Assembly (NCBI RefSeq): GCF_002571225.1
Contig: NZ_NVEC01000003.1
Coordinates: 43,133-107,132 of the forward strand
DNA from: Bacillus sp. AFS059628
GTDB lineage: Bacteria; Bacillota; Bacilli; Bacillales; Bacillaceae_G
DNA: 64,000 bases
Direction: 5' to 3'
Shown: positions 20,343 to 30,470 of the stretch, piece after piece
Numbering within the stretch: position 1 is the first letter of the stretch
How the letters are laid out: every line of letters starts with the position of its first letter
The notes under the pieces: generated by a model
Databases searched by the model: none
The model's input: only the letters and a program-made list of their open reading frames with translations
Told to the model about the DNA's origin: nothing
Translations under genes and position numbers: made by a program

Positions 20343-22139
20343 ATGGGGAACAGAATTCCCGAAGAAGTTGTTGAACAGATTCGGACGTCATCCGATATTG
20401 TCGAAGTGATTGGTGAATACGTTCAACTTAGAAAACAGGGGCGTAACTATTTCGGCCTTTGTCCGTTTCATGGTGAGAATTCTCCTTCATTTTCTGTTTC
20501 ATCTGATAAGCAAATTTTTCATTGCTTTGGATGTGGAGAAGGTGGAAATATATTTTCCTTTCTAATGAAAATGGAAGGACTGGCTTTTACCGAGGCTGTT
20601 CAAAAGCTAGGTGAAAGAAATGGAATTGCGGTTGCAGAGTATACATCAGGGCAAGGACAACAAGAAGACATATCTGATGACACTGTCATCATGCAACAGG
20701 CTCATGAACTTTTGAAAAAGTATTATCACCATTTATTAGTAAATACAGAAGAAGGAAATGAAGCACTTTCGTATTTGTTAAAACGTGGTATTACAAAAGA
20801 GATGATTGAGAAGTTTGAAATTGGTTATGCATCACCTGCTTGGGATGCAGCGACGAAAATTTTACAAAAAAGAGGTTTATCGCTGTCTAGTATGGAACAA
20901 GCTGGTCTTCTCATAAGAAGCGAGAAAGATGGTAGTCATTATGATCGCTTCCGTGGAAGAGTTATGTTTCCAATCTATACGTTACAAGGTAAAGTGATAG
21001 CGTTTAGTGGAAGGGCATTAGGAGACGATACTCCGAAATATTTAAATAGCCCAGAAACACCAATTTTTCACAAAAGTAAATTGTTGTATAACTTCCACCA
21101 AGCAAGGCCGTTTATTAGAAAACGTGGACAAGTGGTTCTTTTTGAAGGATATGCTGACGTACTAGCTGCGGTGAAAAGTGGTGTGGAAGAAGCTGTTGCG
21201 ACAATGGGGACAGCTTTAACTGAAGAACAAGCAAAACTTCTGCGACGTAACGTTGAAACTGTTGTTCTTTGCTATGATGGTGATAAAGCAGGGCGAGAAG
21301 CAACGATGAAAGCCGGGCAATTATTGTTGCAAGTTGGTTGCCAAGTGAAAGTTACATCCTTGCCAGATAAGCTTGATCCTGATGAATATGTGCAACAATA
21401 TGGGACAACTGCTTTTGAAAATCTTGTGAAATCAAGTATAAGTTTTGTTGGTTTTAAAATAAATTATTTGCGTTTAGGGAAAAATTTGCAAGATGAGTCT
21501 GGCAAAGAAGAGTATGTGAAAAGTGTTTTAAAAGAGTTATCGTTGTTACAAGATGCGATGCAGGCAGAATCATATTTGAAGTCATTATCGCAAGAATTTT
21601 CGTATTCAATGGAAACACTTTTGAATCAATTGCACCAATATCGCAAAGAACAAAAGGTACAGCAAAAACAAGTAAAGCAGGTTTCTAAGCCGTCTCAAAT
21701 TGTTCAAACAAAACCGAAGTTAACAGGTTTTGAAAGGGCAGAAAGAGAAATTATTTACCATATGTTGCAAAGTCCAGAAGTGGCCGTTCGTATGGAATCA
21801 CACATAGAAGATTTTCATACAGAAGAACATAAAGGGATTTTATATGAACTATACGCATATTATGAAAAGGGAAATGAACCTTCAGTCGGAACATTTTTAA
21901 GTTGGCTCTCTGATGAAAAGTTGAAAAATATTATTACTGATATTTCGACGGATGAATTTATTAATCCAGAATACACAGAAGAAGTGTTACAAGGCCATTT
22001 GGAGACGCTTAGACGTCATCAAGAAAAACTTGAAAAGATGGAAATCATCTTCAAGATAAAACAAATGGAAAAAACAGATCCTGTAGAGGCTGCTAAATAT
22101 TATGTAGCATATTTACAAAATCAAAAAGCGAGAAAATAG
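20343..22139 (+). CDS. dnaG: DNA primase DnaG
   Basis: 598 residues. The N-terminal zinc-binding domain has CPFHGENSPSFSVS and HCFGCGEGGN (about 40-65); the TOPRIM core has FEGYADVLA (Glu) and CYDGDKAGREA (Asp-x-Asp); the C-terminal helicase-interacting domain begins around 455. It makes RNA primers at the replication fork. The ATG is preceded by GGAGATGGAG. sigA follows after 59 bases; this dnaG-sigA order is the conserved macromolecular-synthesis operon. Confidence 0.97.
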   Translation: MGNRIPEEVVEQIRTSSDIVEVIGEYVQLRKQGRNYFGLCPFHGENSPSFSVSSDKQIFHCFGCGEGGNIFSFLMKMEGLAFTEAVQKLGERNGIAVAEYTSGQGQQEDISDDTVIMQQAHELLKKYYHHLLVNTEEGNEALSYLLKRGITKEMIEKFEIGYASPAWDAATKILQKRGLSLSSMEQAGLLIRSEKDGSHYDRFRGRVMFPIYTLQGKVIAFSGRALGDDTPKYLNSPETPIFHKSKLLYNFHQARPFIRKRGQVVLFEGYADVLAAVKSGVEEAVATMGTALTEEQAKLLRRNVETVVLCYDGDKAGREATMKAGQLLLQVGCQVKVTSLPDKLDPDEYVQQYGTTAFENLVKSSISFVGFKINYLRLGKNLQDESGKEEYVKSVLKELSLLQDAMQAESYLKSLSQEFSYSMETLLNQLHQYRKEQKVQQKQVKQVSKPSQIVQTKPKLTGFERAEREIIYHMLQSPEVAVRMESHIEDFHTEEHKGILYELYAYYEKGNEPSVGTFLSWLSDEKLKNIITDISTDEFINPEYTEEVLQGHLETLRRHQEKLEKMEIIFKIKQMEKTDPVEAAKYYVAYLQNQKARK

Positions 22140-22198
22140 CTTTTTTGATAAATTTTTAGTATAATGAATGTTTGTATCTCGCGTAAGGAGGGGAACAG

Positions 22199-23326
22199 AT
22201 GGCTGACAAACCAGCTCGTTCTAAACAAATTGAAACTGAAATGACCCTTGAGCAAGTGAAAGAACAACTCACTGAGCTCGGAAAAAAACGTGGCGTTCTT
22301 ACATATGAAGAGATTGCAGAACGCATGAATGGATTTGAAATTGAATCCGATCAAATGGATGAATACTATGAATATTTAGGTGAACAAGGGATTGACTTAG
22401 TTGGCGACAATGACAACGACGAAGGCCCTAATAATCGCCAAATAGCAAAATCGGAAGAAGAATTCGACCTCAATGATTTAAGTGTACCACCAGGGGTTAA
22501 AATCAACGATCCTGTTCGTATGTATTTAAAAGAAATTGGTCGTGTAGATTTACTATCTGCAGAAGAAGAAATTCGACTTGCAACGCGTATTGAAGAAGGC
22601 GATGAAGAAGCGAAACGTCGTCTTGCAGAAGCAAACTTACGTCTTGTAGTAAGTATTGCAAAGCGCTACGTGGGCCGTGGTATGCTTTTCTTAGACTTAA
22701 TTCAAGAAGGGAATATGGGTCTAATTAAAGCGGTTGAAAAGTTCGACTATCGTAAAGGTTTCAAATTTAGTACGTATGCAACTTGGTGGATTCGCCAAGC
22801 AATTACACGTGCGATTGCAGACCAAGCAAGAACAATTCGTATCCCAGTTCATATGGTTGAAACGATTAATAAGTTAATTCGTGTACAACGTCAATTATTA
22901 CAAGATTTAGGACGCGAACCATCTCCTGAAGAGATTGGTGAAGAAATGGATCTTGCTCCAGAAAAAGTACGCGAAATCTTAAAAATTGCACAGGAGCCAG
23001 TTTCTCTTGAAACACCAATTGGTGAAGAAGATGACTCCCATTTAGGTGATTTCATTGAAGACCAAGAAGCAACATCGCCTGCGGACCATGCAGCGTATGA
23101 ATTGCTAAAAGAACAGTTAGAAGATGTGTTAGATACACTAACAGATCGTGAAGAAAATGTTCTACGTCTTCGTTTTGGTTTAGATGATGGACGAACTCGT
23201 ACGCTTGAAGAAGTTGGGAAAGTATTCGGCGTAACGAGAGAACGTATCCGTCAAATTGAAGCAAAAGCACTTCGTAAATTAAGACATCCAAGCCGTAGTA
23301 AGCGTCTTAAGGATTTCTTAGAATAG
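22199..23326 (+). CDS. sigA: RNA polymerase main sigma factor SigA (RpoD)
   Basis: 375 residues. Region 1.1 is at the N-terminus (about 10-80), region 1.2 at [19 protein letters not shown], region 2 at [18 protein letters not shown], region 3 at [19 protein letters not shown], and region 4 at [20 protein letters not shown]. This is the housekeeping sigma factor. AAGGAGGGG before the ATG is a near-ideal ribosome site. It ends at a strong terminator. Confidence 0.98.
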   Translation: MADKPARSKQIETEMTLEQVKEQLTELGKKRGVLTYEEIAERMNGFEIESDQMDEYYEYLGEQGIDLVGDNDNDEGPNNRQIAKSEEEFDLNDLSVPPGVKINDPVRMYLKEIGRVDLLSAEEEIRLATRIEEGDEEAKRRLAEANLRLVVSIAKRYVGRGMLFLDLIQEGNMGLIKAVEKFDYRKGFKFSTYATWWIRQAITRAIADQARTIRIPVHMVETINKLIRVQRQLLQDLGREPSPEEIGEEMDLAPEKVREILKIAQEPVSLETPIGEEDDSHLGDFIEDQEATSPADHAAYELLKEQLEDVLDTLTDREENVLRLRFGLDDGRTRTLEEVGKVFGVTRERIRQIEAKALRKLRHPSRSKRLKDFLE

Positions 23327-23335
23327 GCTACCTTT

Positions 23336-23371
23336 AAGTTTACTTCACCTTTGTGAAGTAAACTTTTTTAT
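23336..23371 (+). terminator. Terminator after sigA
   Basis: A perfect 13-bp stem (23336-23348 with 23353-23365), loop CTTT, followed by a T-run. Confidence 0.95.
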
Positions 23372-23711
23372 TTTGTTAATTTTTATTAAACTTTAGCTGT
23401 CGGCAACGATTACAATTTCTTGTAATTTATTTTACAGAATTGTCTTTTGATTTGCAAATGCTCATTTTTCGATTTTTCGATTAATTTTGTTTATTCTATA
23501 CAAAAATATATGTAGAAAAGTGAAAAATATGATGAGAAACGTTAATAATTATCGAAATAATAAGCGATATGACAATAAAAAACAATAAACTGAATTTATG
23601 GAATATTTTTAACGATTAGTAGTTTACTCTTTTCTGATAGAGCGTTTTCAAGTACAATGGAAATAACTGAATCATCTAACTATTTAGGGGTATAGAGGGG
23701 GGAGAAGAGAT
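23372..23711. other. AT-rich leader region upstream of cccA
   Basis: No open frame of note. An inverted repeat ATTACAA-TTTC-TTGTAAT lies at 23409-23426, and TACAAT near 23654-23659 could be a -10 box. The cccA ribosome site GAGGGGGGAG ends the region. It may hold regulation for cccA, but no known operator consensus is met. Confidence 0.45.
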
Positions 23712-24068
23712 ATGAAACGTAATCCGCTGATTCCGTTCGCTCTTATTGCAGCATTAGGTATTATCGTTATGTTTGTATTTTCATTTCAGGGGCTAAATAA
23801 ATCTAAAGAGTTAGCTGATGCAAAAAATGGCGGGAAGCCAGCACAAACAGCATCCAAGCCAGAGGATATTGTGAAGCAAAGCTGTACGAGCTGCCACGGT
23901 GATCAATTACAAGGGGCAGTAGGACCTAATTTGCAAAAAATTGGTGGGAAACTTTCAAAAGATGAAATTAAAGAAATTCTTTCGAAAGGTAAAGGCAATA
24001 TGCCTGCCAACATTGTTCCAGCTGATCAAGCTGCTAAAGTAGCTGATTGGTTATCGAAGAAAAAATAA
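23712..24068 (+). CDS. cccA: Cytochrome c-550, membrane-anchored
   Basis: 118 residues. An uncleaved N-terminal membrane anchor (about 7-27) is followed by a charged linker and a small cytochrome c domain with the heme-binding motif CTSCH (about 57-61) and a likely axial Met in GNMPANI. This is the CccA type, found downstream of sigA in B. subtilis; it passes electrons on the outer face of the membrane. A strong GAGGGGGGAG site precedes the ATG. Confidence 0.93.
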   Translation: MKRNPLIPFALIAALGIIVMFVFSFQGLNKSKELADAKNGGKPAQTASKPEDIVKQSCTSCHGDQLQGAVGPNLQKIGGKLSKDEIKEILSKGKGNMPANIVPADQAAKVADWLSKKK

Positions 24069-24079
24069 AGTTCCGTATG

Positions 24080-24114
24080 ACAAGCCTTTTGCTTAAGCAA
24101 AAGGCTTGTTTTTC
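24080..24114 (+). terminator. Terminator after cccA
   Basis: A perfect 15-bp inverted repeat (24080-24094 with 24095-24109) followed by a T-run. Confidence 0.93.
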
Positions 24115-24233
24115 TATATTTTCTAAAATACGATAAATGATAGAGAAGTGAATTGTTGTTATGGGCTTGCAACAACTACTATAAATTCATTATCATGGAG
24201 ACAGACTGACAAGAGAAGGAGTAATGGAAATAC

Positions 24234-24941
24234 ATGAATGAAGTAAAGCTTTCAAAACGATTAGAAGAAGTTGTGCGTGAAATACCAGTAGGATCTACAG
24301 TTGCTGATATTGGATCAGATCATGCGTATTTACCGTGTTATACAATTATAAATAATATTGCTACAAAAGCAGTTGCAGGAGAGGTTGTAGAGGGGCCGTT
24401 TCGCTCTGCACAAGCAACTGTAGCTGAAAGTGGCTTACAAGATAAAGTAGATGTGCGTAAAGGGAATGGATTAGCTGTTATCACGCCAGGAGAAGTAGAT
24501 GTAATTACGGTTGCCGGAATGGGCGGAGCGTTAATTCGTGACATTTTAGAAAGTGGTAAAGAAAAGTTAGAAGGTGTAACGCGTTTAATTTTACAGCCGA
24601 ATATTGCAGCACATCACATTCGTGAATGGTTTATTGAGAATGGATGGGAGCTTATCCATGAAAAAATCGTAAAAGAAGATGGGAAAATTTACGAGATTTT
24701 AGTAGGAGAGCGAGGAAACATCGCGTCGCCTTATTCTGAAAATAAACAAGCTGAATTGTTTATGGGACCATTTTTAATAAAAGAAAAAAGTGAAGCTTTC
24801 GTTGAAAAATGGGAAGGAGAATTGAAAAACTTCCAAAATATTTTAAAGCAGTTAGAACGTGCGACTGATTCTGAAGAAACAAAAGCGAAGCGTGCAGAAG
24901 TAGAAGCGAAAATGAAAATGATAGGGGAGGTTTTATCATGA
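24234..24941 (+). CDS. trmK: tRNA (adenine(22)-N(1))-methyltransferase TrmK
   Basis: 235 residues. The SAM-binding motif VADIGSDHAYLPCY (about 23-36) and TVAGMGGALIRDIL (about 87-100) are signatures of the TrmK/YqfN family, which makes m1A22 in tRNA. A helical coiled tail ends the protein. AAGGAGTAATGG lies before the ATG. The stop overlaps yqfO by four bases (ATGA), so the two genes are coupled. Confidence 0.95.
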   Translation: MNEVKLSKRLEEVVREIPVGSTVADIGSDHAYLPCYTIINNIATKAVAGEVVEGPFRSAQATVAESGLQDKVDVRKGNGLAVITPGEVDVITVAGMGGALIRDILESGKEKLEGVTRLILQPNIAAHHIREWFIENGWELIHEKIVKEDGKIYEILVGERGNIASPYSENKQAELFMGPFLIKEKSEAFVEKWEGELKNFQNILKQLERATDSEETKAKRAEVEAKMKMIGEVLS

Positions 24942-26059
24942 GTAAAATTCCAAATGGCCATGAAATTATTTCTTTATTTGAAAGTATGTATCCAAAGCAT
25001 TTGGCGATGGAAGGAGATAAGATTGGCCTGCAGATTGGGGCGCTTAATAAACCCGTGCAGCACGTATTAATTGCGTTGGATGTAACGGAAGAAGTGGTAG
25101 AGGAAGCAATTCAATTAGGAGCGAATGTCATTATTGCACATCACCCTTTAATTTTTAATCCGTTAAAAGCGATTCATACAGACAAGGCGTATGGAAAAAT
25201 TATTGAAAAGTGTATTAAAAATGATATTGCAATTTATGCAGCGCATACAAATGTGGATGTTGCTAAGGGCGGGGTAAATGATTTACTTGCTGAGGCGCTA
25301 GGATTGCAAAATACAGAAGTTTTGGCACCAACATATGCAGAAGAAATGAAAAAGGTTGTTGTGTTTGTGCCAAAAACGCATGCAGAAGAAGTACGAAAAG
25401 CATTAGGAGACGCAGGTGCTGGTCATATCGGCAATTATAGCCACTGTACGTTTAGTAGCGAGGGTACAGGTACGTTTGTACCTCAAGAGGGGACAAATCC
25501 TTATATCGGGGAAACTGGACAGTTAGAGCGCGTAGAAGAAGTGCGAATCGAAACGATTATTCCAGCTTCACTACAACGAAAAGTGATTAAAGCAATGGTA
25601 ACAGCACATCCATATGAAGAAGTAGCCTATGATGTGTATCCACTTGATAACAAAGGTGAAACGTTAGGGCTTGGAAAAATAGGGTATTTACAAGAAGAAA
25701 TGACACTTGGACAGTTTGCAGAACATGTAAAGCAATCATTAGATGTAAAGGGTGCGCGAGTTGTTGGGAAATTAGATGATAAAGTGCGCAAAGTAGCTGT
25801 ACTTGGTGGCGATGGTAACAAATACATCAATCAAGCTAAATTTAAAGGTGCGGATGTATATGTAACAGGTGACATGTATTATCATGTTGCCCATGATGCG
25901 ATGATGCTCGGTTTAAATATAGTTGACCCAGGACATAACGTTGAAAAGGTAATGAAGCAAGGTGTACAAAAGCAATTACAAGAAAAAGCAGATGCAAAGA
26001 AACTGAATGTACATATTCATGCTTCGCAATTACATACAGATCCATTTACATTTGTATAA
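24938..26059 (+). CDS. yqfO: Nif3-like dinuclear metal centre protein YqfO
   Basis: 373 residues, the long form of the NIF3/DUF34 family. Metal-binding motifs lie at both ends: IIAHHPLIFNP (about 67-77) and VTGDMYYHVAHDAM (about 309-322). The middle (about 130-235) is the inserted PII-like domain with HPYEEVAYDVYPL. It forms a hexameric toroid; the cellular role is unsettled. It follows trmK with an overlap, as in B. subtilis. Confidence 0.94.
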   Translation: MSKIPNGHEIISLFESMYPKHLAMEGDKIGLQIGALNKPVQHVLIALDVTEEVVEEAIQLGANVIIAHHPLIFNPLKAIHTDKAYGKIIEKCIKNDIAIYAAHTNVDVAKGGVNDLLAEALGLQNTEVLAPTYAEEMKKVVVFVPKTHAEEVRKALGDAGAGHIGNYSHCTFSSEGTGTFVPQEGTNPYIGETGQLERVEEVRIETIIPASLQRKVIKAMVTAHPYEEVAYDVYPLDNKGETLGLGKIGYLQEEMTLGQFAEHVKQSLDVKGARVVGKLDDKVRKVAVLGGDGNKYINQAKFKGADVYVTGDMYYHVAHDAMMLGLNIVDPGHNVEKVMKQGVQKQLQEKADAKKLNVHIHASQLHTDPFTFV

Positions 26060-26066
26060 GAAAAAT

Positions 26067-26098
26067 AAAAACCGTTGCTCATGAAGGCAACGGTTTTT
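26067..26098. terminator. Bidirectional terminator between yqfO and ispH
   Basis: A perfect 12-bp stem (26067-26078 with 26087-26098) with A-rich and T-rich flanks; it serves the two convergent genes. Confidence 0.92.
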
Positions 26099-26099
26099 A

Positions 26100-27050
26100 T
26101 TATTGTTCTTTTTTCACTTTTACACGAGGTAATATTTTTTGTAACGGTACTTTTCGAACTCTTTCCCATGTAGCAGGATTCATTGGGTCATATTGCTCTA
26201 AGAAAGCGATAACCTCTTTTGTAATTGGAGTTGGAGTAGAAGCACCTGCTGTAACAGCTACGTTTTCTACACCTTGTAGCCATTCTAATTTGATTTCACT
26301 TACGTCTGCAACGCGGTATGCTTTCGTACCAGCGATTTCTTGTGATACTTGTGCTAAACGGTTTGAGTTGTTACTTTTCGGATCACCGACAACAATTGTT
26401 AAGTCTGCAACATCAGCTTGCTTAGCAACGGCTTCTTGGCGAACTTGAGTTGCTAAACAAATTTCCTTATGGAATTCTGCTGTTGGGAATTTTTTCTGAA
26501 TGTCCTCCATTAAATGTTGAACATCCCATTGGCTCATCGTTGTTTGATTTGTAACTAAAATTTTATCCGTTGGAATTTCTAATGTTTTTAAATCATCAGC
26601 TCTTTCAATTAGATGAACGATATCAGGTGCAATACCAACTGCGCCTTCTGGTTCTGGATGATTTTTTTTGCCGATATAAATGACATGGTAACCTTCAGCT
26701 TTCTTTGCCTCAATAAGGTCATGTGTTTTTGTGACATCTGGGCAAGTGGCATCGATTGTTGTTAAACCTTTTTCTTTTGCACGTTGTTTAACTTCTGGAG
26801 AAACACCGTGTGCAGTGAAAATAACAGTACCAGAATCGATTTTATCTAAAATGTCTAATCGACTTGGGCCGTCTAATGTGATGATACCATCTTCTTCGAA
26901 TGCATCTGTTACATGTTTGTTGTGAACAATCATACCTAAAATATAAATAGGTCTTGGTAATGATGTATCTAATGCGGCGTTACGTGCAATAACCATCGCG
27001 TCCACAACACCGTAGCAATAACCACGAGGGGAAATTTTAACAATTTTCAT
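26100..27050 (-). CDS. ispH: 4-hydroxy-3-methylbut-2-enyl diphosphate reductase IspH
   Basis: 316 residues. The three cysteines of the iron-sulfur cluster are visible in [21 protein letters not shown] and [11 protein letters not shown], with the [10 protein letters not shown] segment between. It catalyses the last step of the MEP isoprenoid pathway, giving IPP and DMAPP. ispG, the preceding step, is in the same window at 34098. AAGGAGAGGATT precedes the ATG on this strand. Confidence 0.97.
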   Translation of the reverse strand: MKIVKISPRGYCYGVVDAMVIARNAALDTSLPRPIYILGMIVHNKHVTDAFEEDGIITLDGPSRLDILDKIDSGTVIFTAHGVSPEVKQRAKEKGLTTIDATCPDVTKTHDLIEAKKAEGYHVIYIGKKNHPEPEGAVGIAPDIVHLIERADDLKTLEIPTDKILVTNQTTMSQWDVQHLMEDIQKKFPTAEFHKEICLATQVRQEAVAKQADVADLTIVVGDPKSNNSNRLAQVSQEIAGTKAYRVADVSEIKLEWLQGVENVAVTAGASTPTPITKEVIAFLEQYDPMNPATWERVRKVPLQKILPRVKVKKEQ

Positions 27051-27139
27051 ATGAGTAATCCTCTCCTTCTAAACAAGGGATACTTTTGTGCATAGTCTTT
27101 TACATTATAAAGGAGGAGTGAATAGAAAACAAAGGATTG

Positions 27140-27913
27140 TTACACATATAGTTTTGGTTTTGTTGCTATTTTTTGAACGGGCCCCTCTTGCACCTCTTTT
27201 TCTATGACCGGCTCAATCATTATTTTTTTTCTTTTTCTTTTTTTCGGAGAAGGAGGTGGAGTTGCTACCTCAACCTTCTCTGTTACGTCTTCAGTTTGAT
27301 CTTCGGTTTGATCTTCTTCCGTGCTTTTTCCAGAGGTGAGGATTTTAACAATGCTTGGTAGGTTACGCATAATGGGACCGTATTGTTCGACGACAGGGCT
27401 TACAGATTGAACGACTTGGGATACTTTTTCGATATTGTTTATCATATTAGTTGGATTCGAAATTAAATTTGAAATAAAGCTACCGATGCCGCTGCTTGAT
27501 GCGGCTGTAGTTTCTGCACCACCTCGTGTTTCATTTGATTCATACATTTGAAGGGGGAACATTCGCTCTGGATGCTGCTGCATATAAGGTTGATATTGTA
27601 GTGAGTATTGTGGTGAGTATTGTGGTGAGTATTGTGGTGAGTATTGCTGTGAGTATTGTTGTTGGTATTGTGGTTGATATTGCTGTCGATATTGGGGCGG
27701 CGGTTGCTGGTGCATCATTGGCGGTCCTTCCATTTGTCGATAAGGTGGAACCATTTGCATGTAAGGTTCGGTTGGATCGTGTTTTTTAAAGAGTTTAGCA
27801 AGGAATCCTTTCTTTTTTTGTGCCATCGGTGGTAGTTGTGGAATTGGATATGGTGTATAAGGTTGCTGCCCTGGATTCGGATACATTTGCCTTGTAGGGG
27901 ATTTTGGAAACAT
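27140..27913 (-). CDS. vrrA: VrrA/YqfQ family protein with a 12-bp variable repeat
   Basis: 257 residues. The N-terminus is rich in Pro, Gln and Tyr; about residues 73-108 are nine four-residue units of the type Q-Y-x-x (QYSPQYSPQYSP and variants) coded by a 12-bp repeat; a hydrophobic region follows (about 136-190) and then a strongly basic tail (SPKKRKRKK). It matches the B. anthracis vrrA product and lies at the yqfQ position of B. subtilis. The ATG at 27913 is used because AAGGAGG lies 8 bases upstream; an in-frame ATG at 27952 has no such site. Function is unknown; a spore-coat or envelope role is only a guess. Confidence 0.85.
   Translation of the reverse strand: MFPKSPTRQMYPNPGQQPYTPYPIPQLPPMAQKKKGFLAKLFKKHDPTEPYMQMVPPYRQMEGPPMMHQQPPPQYRQQYQPQYQQQYSQQYSPQYSPQYSPQYSLQYQPYMQQHPERMFPLQMYESNETRGGAETTAASSSGIGSFISNLISNPTNMINNIEKVSQVVQSVSPVVEQYGPIMRNLPSIVKILTSGKSTEEDQTEDQTEDVTEKVEVATPPPSPKKRKRKKIMIEPVIEKEVQEGPVQKIATKPKLYV
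27589..27696 (-). repeat. 12-bp coding tandem repeat (VNTR), nine units
   Basis: Nine consecutive 12-bp units in register with the codons. On the plus strand the best copies are GTGAGTATTGTG (27601-27636, three perfect). The others vary at three to four positions. It sits inside the VrrA-like gene, and changes in copy number would add or remove four residues without a frameshift. vrrA of B. anthracis is a known VNTR typing marker. Confidence 0.93.
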
Positions 27914-28093
27914 GTGACAAATCCTCCTTTCTTCAATTAGGTATATACACATACACTATGCAATAAGAGGCAAGAAGGTTAGTTTTTGAAGTAAAAACCT
28001 AAACTAAAGATGGATTTTACTTGTAGATTTCGATATAATGTAGACTTGACTGATTTGTGCGCGCAGTAGAAATTTAGAAAGAAGGTGTAACTT

Positions 28094-29404
28094 ATGACAC
28101 AACAAACTTTTACACAGTATGATTTTAAACCATTTTTAATAGATGCAGTTCGTGAACTACGCTTTACAGAGCCGACAGGAATTCAACAGAAAATTTTCCC
28201 GGTCGTGAAAAAAGGTGTAAGTGTAATTGGACAATCCCAAACAGGTTCTGGGAAAACACATGCATACTTACTTCCTACATTGAACAGAATTAATGCAAGT
28301 CGTGAAGAAGTACAACTTGTTATTACAGCGCCTACTCGTGAGTTAGCACAACAAATTTACGAAGAAATCGTGAAATTAACAAAGTTCTGTGCGGAAGATC
28401 AAATGATCACAGCACGTTGTTTAATTGGTGGAACTGATAAACAACGATCAATTGAAAAGTTGAAAAAACAACCTCATATTGTAGTTGGAACACCAGGACG
28501 TATTAAAGATTTAGTGGAAGAGCAAGCACTATTTGTTCATAAAGCAAATACTATTATTGTCGATGAAGCAGACTTAATGCTTGATATGGGATTCATTCAT
28601 GATGTAGACAAAATTGCAGCACGCATGCCTAAAAACTTGCAAATGTTAGTTTTCTCTGCAACAATTCCTCAAAAACTAAAGCCGTTTCTGAAGAAATATA
28701 TGGAGAATCCAGAGCATATTCATATCAATCCAAAACAAGTTGCGGCTGGAAATATTGAGCATTATTTAGTGCCTTCTAAACACCGTAACAAAATCGATTT
28801 AGTGAACAAAATGTTGCTACAATTTAAACCGTATTTAGCAGTTGTTTTCACGAATACGAAGAAGATGGCGGATCAGGTTGCTGACGGATTAATGGAACGT
28901 GGCTTAAAAGTTGGACGAATTCATGGAGATTTATCACCGCGTGACCGTAAAAAAATGATGAAACAAATTCGTGACCTTGAATTCCAATATATTGTTGCAA
29001 CTGATTTAGCAGCACGTGGTATTGATATTGAAGGGATTAGTCATGTTATTAACTACGAACTTCCATCAGATTTAGATTTCTTCGTTCACCGCGTTGGAAG
29101 AACAGCACGTGCAGGGCATTCAGGTATTGCAGTGACGATTTATGATCCAGCGAACGAAGAAGCGTTAGATAGTTTAGAAAAACAACGTCATATTGAGTTC
29201 AAGCATGTAGATTTACGCGGAGATGAGTGGGCGGATTTAGGTGAACGCCGTCGTCGTAAGAGTCGTAAAAAACCAAATGATGAAATGGATGTTATGGCAA
29301 CAAAAGTTGTTAAAAAGCCGAAAAAGGTAAAACCAAATTATAAACGTAAACTTGCAACAGAACGTGACAAAGTGAAAAGAAAATATAGCAATAAAAAAAG
29401 ATAA
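28094..29404 (+). CDS. cshB: DEAD-box RNA helicase CshB
   Basis: 436 residues. Helicase motifs are in order: Q-motif region TGIQQKIFP, SQTGSGKTHAY (I), PTRELAQQ (Ia), VDEADLMLD (II, DEAD), SAT (III), ATDLAARGIDIEG (V) and HRVGRTARAGHSG (VI). The C-terminus is a basic Lys/Arg tail for RNA binding. This is the cold-shock helicase CshB (YqfR). GAAGGTGT precedes the ATG. It is followed by nfo, as in B. subtilis. Confidence 0.95.
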   Translation: MTQQTFTQYDFKPFLIDAVRELRFTEPTGIQQKIFPVVKKGVSVIGQSQTGSGKTHAYLLPTLNRINASREEVQLVITAPTRELAQQIYEEIVKLTKFCAEDQMITARCLIGGTDKQRSIEKLKKQPHIVVGTPGRIKDLVEEQALFVHKANTIIVDEADLMLDMGFIHDVDKIAARMPKNLQMLVFSATIPQKLKPFLKKYMENPEHIHINPKQVAAGNIEHYLVPSKHRNKIDLVNKMLLQFKPYLAVVFTNTKKMADQVADGLMERGLKVGRIHGDLSPRDRKKMMKQIRDLEFQYIVATDLAARGIDIEGISHVINYELPSDLDFFVHRVGRTARAGHSGIAVTIYDPANEEALDSLEKQRHIEFKHVDLRGDEWADLGERRRRKSRKKPNDEMDVMATKVVKKPKKVKPNYKRKLATERDKVKRKYSNKKR

Positions 29405-29427
29405 GGGATTTCCCTTATCTTTTTTTA
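29400..29427 (+). terminator. Terminator after cshB
   Basis: An 8-bp stem GATAAGGG/CCCTTATC (29400-29407 with 29412-29419) followed by a run of T. The stem overlaps the stop codon. Confidence 0.9.
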
Positions 29428-29443
29428 TCCCGCTATTTATGGA
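29424..29443. repeat. Short remnant of a dispersed repeat (B)
   Basis: Identical over 20 bases to 9996-10015. It lies directly after the T-run of the cshB terminator. See the entries at 8491 and 9996. Confidence 0.6.
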
Positions 29444-29539
29444 GATAATAATCAGTGGAGAATGGAAAAAAACAATGCACTACATATTTCTACAAATTAT
29501 GCTATCATTATATCTATTGTATATTGAAGAGGTGATTGT

Positions 29540-30436
29540 ATGTTAAAGATTGGATCTCATGTTTCTATGAGTGGTAAGAAAATGTTATTAGCAGCAAGTG
29601 AAGAGGCTGTTTCATACGGTGCAACAACGTTTATGATTTATACAGGTGCACCGCAAAATACAAGAAGAAAACCAATTGAAGAATTGAACATAGAAGCAGG
29701 AAGAAAACATATGGAACTAAACGGTATTGAGGAAATTATTGTACATGCGCCATATATTATTAATGTCGGAAATACGACGAAACCAGAAACATTCCAATTA
29801 GGTGTAGACTTCCTTCGCATGGAAATCGAAAGGACATCGGCATTAGGTGTAGCGAAACAAATCGTTCTTCACCCAGGTGCGCACGTTGGTGCAGGAGCGG
29901 ATGCTGGTATTCAACAAATTATTAAAGGGCTGAATGAAGTATTAACGCCAGACCAGACGGTTAACATCGCGTTAGAAACGATGGCAGGTAAAGGGACAGA
30001 ATGCGGCCGTAGCTTTGAAGAAATTGCAAAGATAATTGACGGTGTAACATATAATGAAAAACTATCCGTATGCTTTGACACGTGTCATACGCACGATGCA
30101 GGATACGATATCGTAAATGACTTTGACGGTGTATTAAATGAGTTTGATAAGACTGTTGGTATTGATCGCTTACAAGTACTTCATATTAATGATAGTAAAA
30201 ATGTACGCGGCGCAGGAAAGGACCGTCATGAAAATATCGGTTTCGGTCATATTGGTTATAAAGCGTTGCATTATATTGTGCATCATCCGCAATTAATGCA
30301 CGTACCAAAAATTCTGGAAACGCCATATGTAGGTGAAGATAAAAAGGACAAGAAGCCGCCATATAAATTAGAAATCGAAATGCTGAAAAATGGTACTTTT
30401 GATGAAGGACTTCTTGAGAAAATTAAAGCGCAATAA
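29540..30436 (+). CDS. nfo: Endonuclease IV (deoxyribonuclease IV)
   Basis: 298 residues, an AP-endonuclease-2-type TIM barrel. Zinc-binding and active-site segments are visible: [35 protein letters not shown] and LHINDSKN, ending with [10 protein letters not shown]. It cuts at abasic sites in base excision repair. AGAGGTGATT precedes the ATG. The nearest neighbour downstream is the convergent yqfT. Confidence 0.97.
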   Translation: MLKIGSHVSMSGKKMLLAASEEAVSYGATTFMIYTGAPQNTRRKPIEELNIEAGRKHMELNGIEEIIVHAPYIINVGNTTKPETFQLGVDFLRMEIERTSALGVAKQIVLHPGAHVGAGADAGIQQIIKGLNEVLTPDQTVNIALETMAGKGTECGRSFEEIAKIIDGVTYNEKLSVCFDTCHTHDAGYDIVNDFDGVLNEFDKTVGIDRLQVLHINDSKNVRGAGKDRHENIGFGHIGYKALHYIVHHPQLMHVPKILETPYVGEDKKDKKPPYKLEIEMLKNGTFDEGLLEKIKAQ

Positions 30437-30438
30437 GC

Positions 30439-30470
30439 AATAAGGAGGGGGAAATCCCCTCCTTATTTTA
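30439..30470. terminator. Bidirectional terminator between nfo and yqfT
   Basis: A perfect 12-bp stem (30439-30450 with 30456-30467), loop GAAAT, with T-rich ends in both directions; it overlaps the last codons of yqfT. Confidence 0.88.

Noticed and set aside
27589-27696. Possible CRISPR array
   Set aside because: The units are contiguous 12-mers without spacers and are in frame within a coding sequence.
27526-27789. Plus-strand frame encoding VVSIVVSIVVS repeats
   Set aside because: It is the reverse-strand reading of the VNTR in the VrrA-like gene; the hydrophobic repeat is a by-product of the 12-bp unit.
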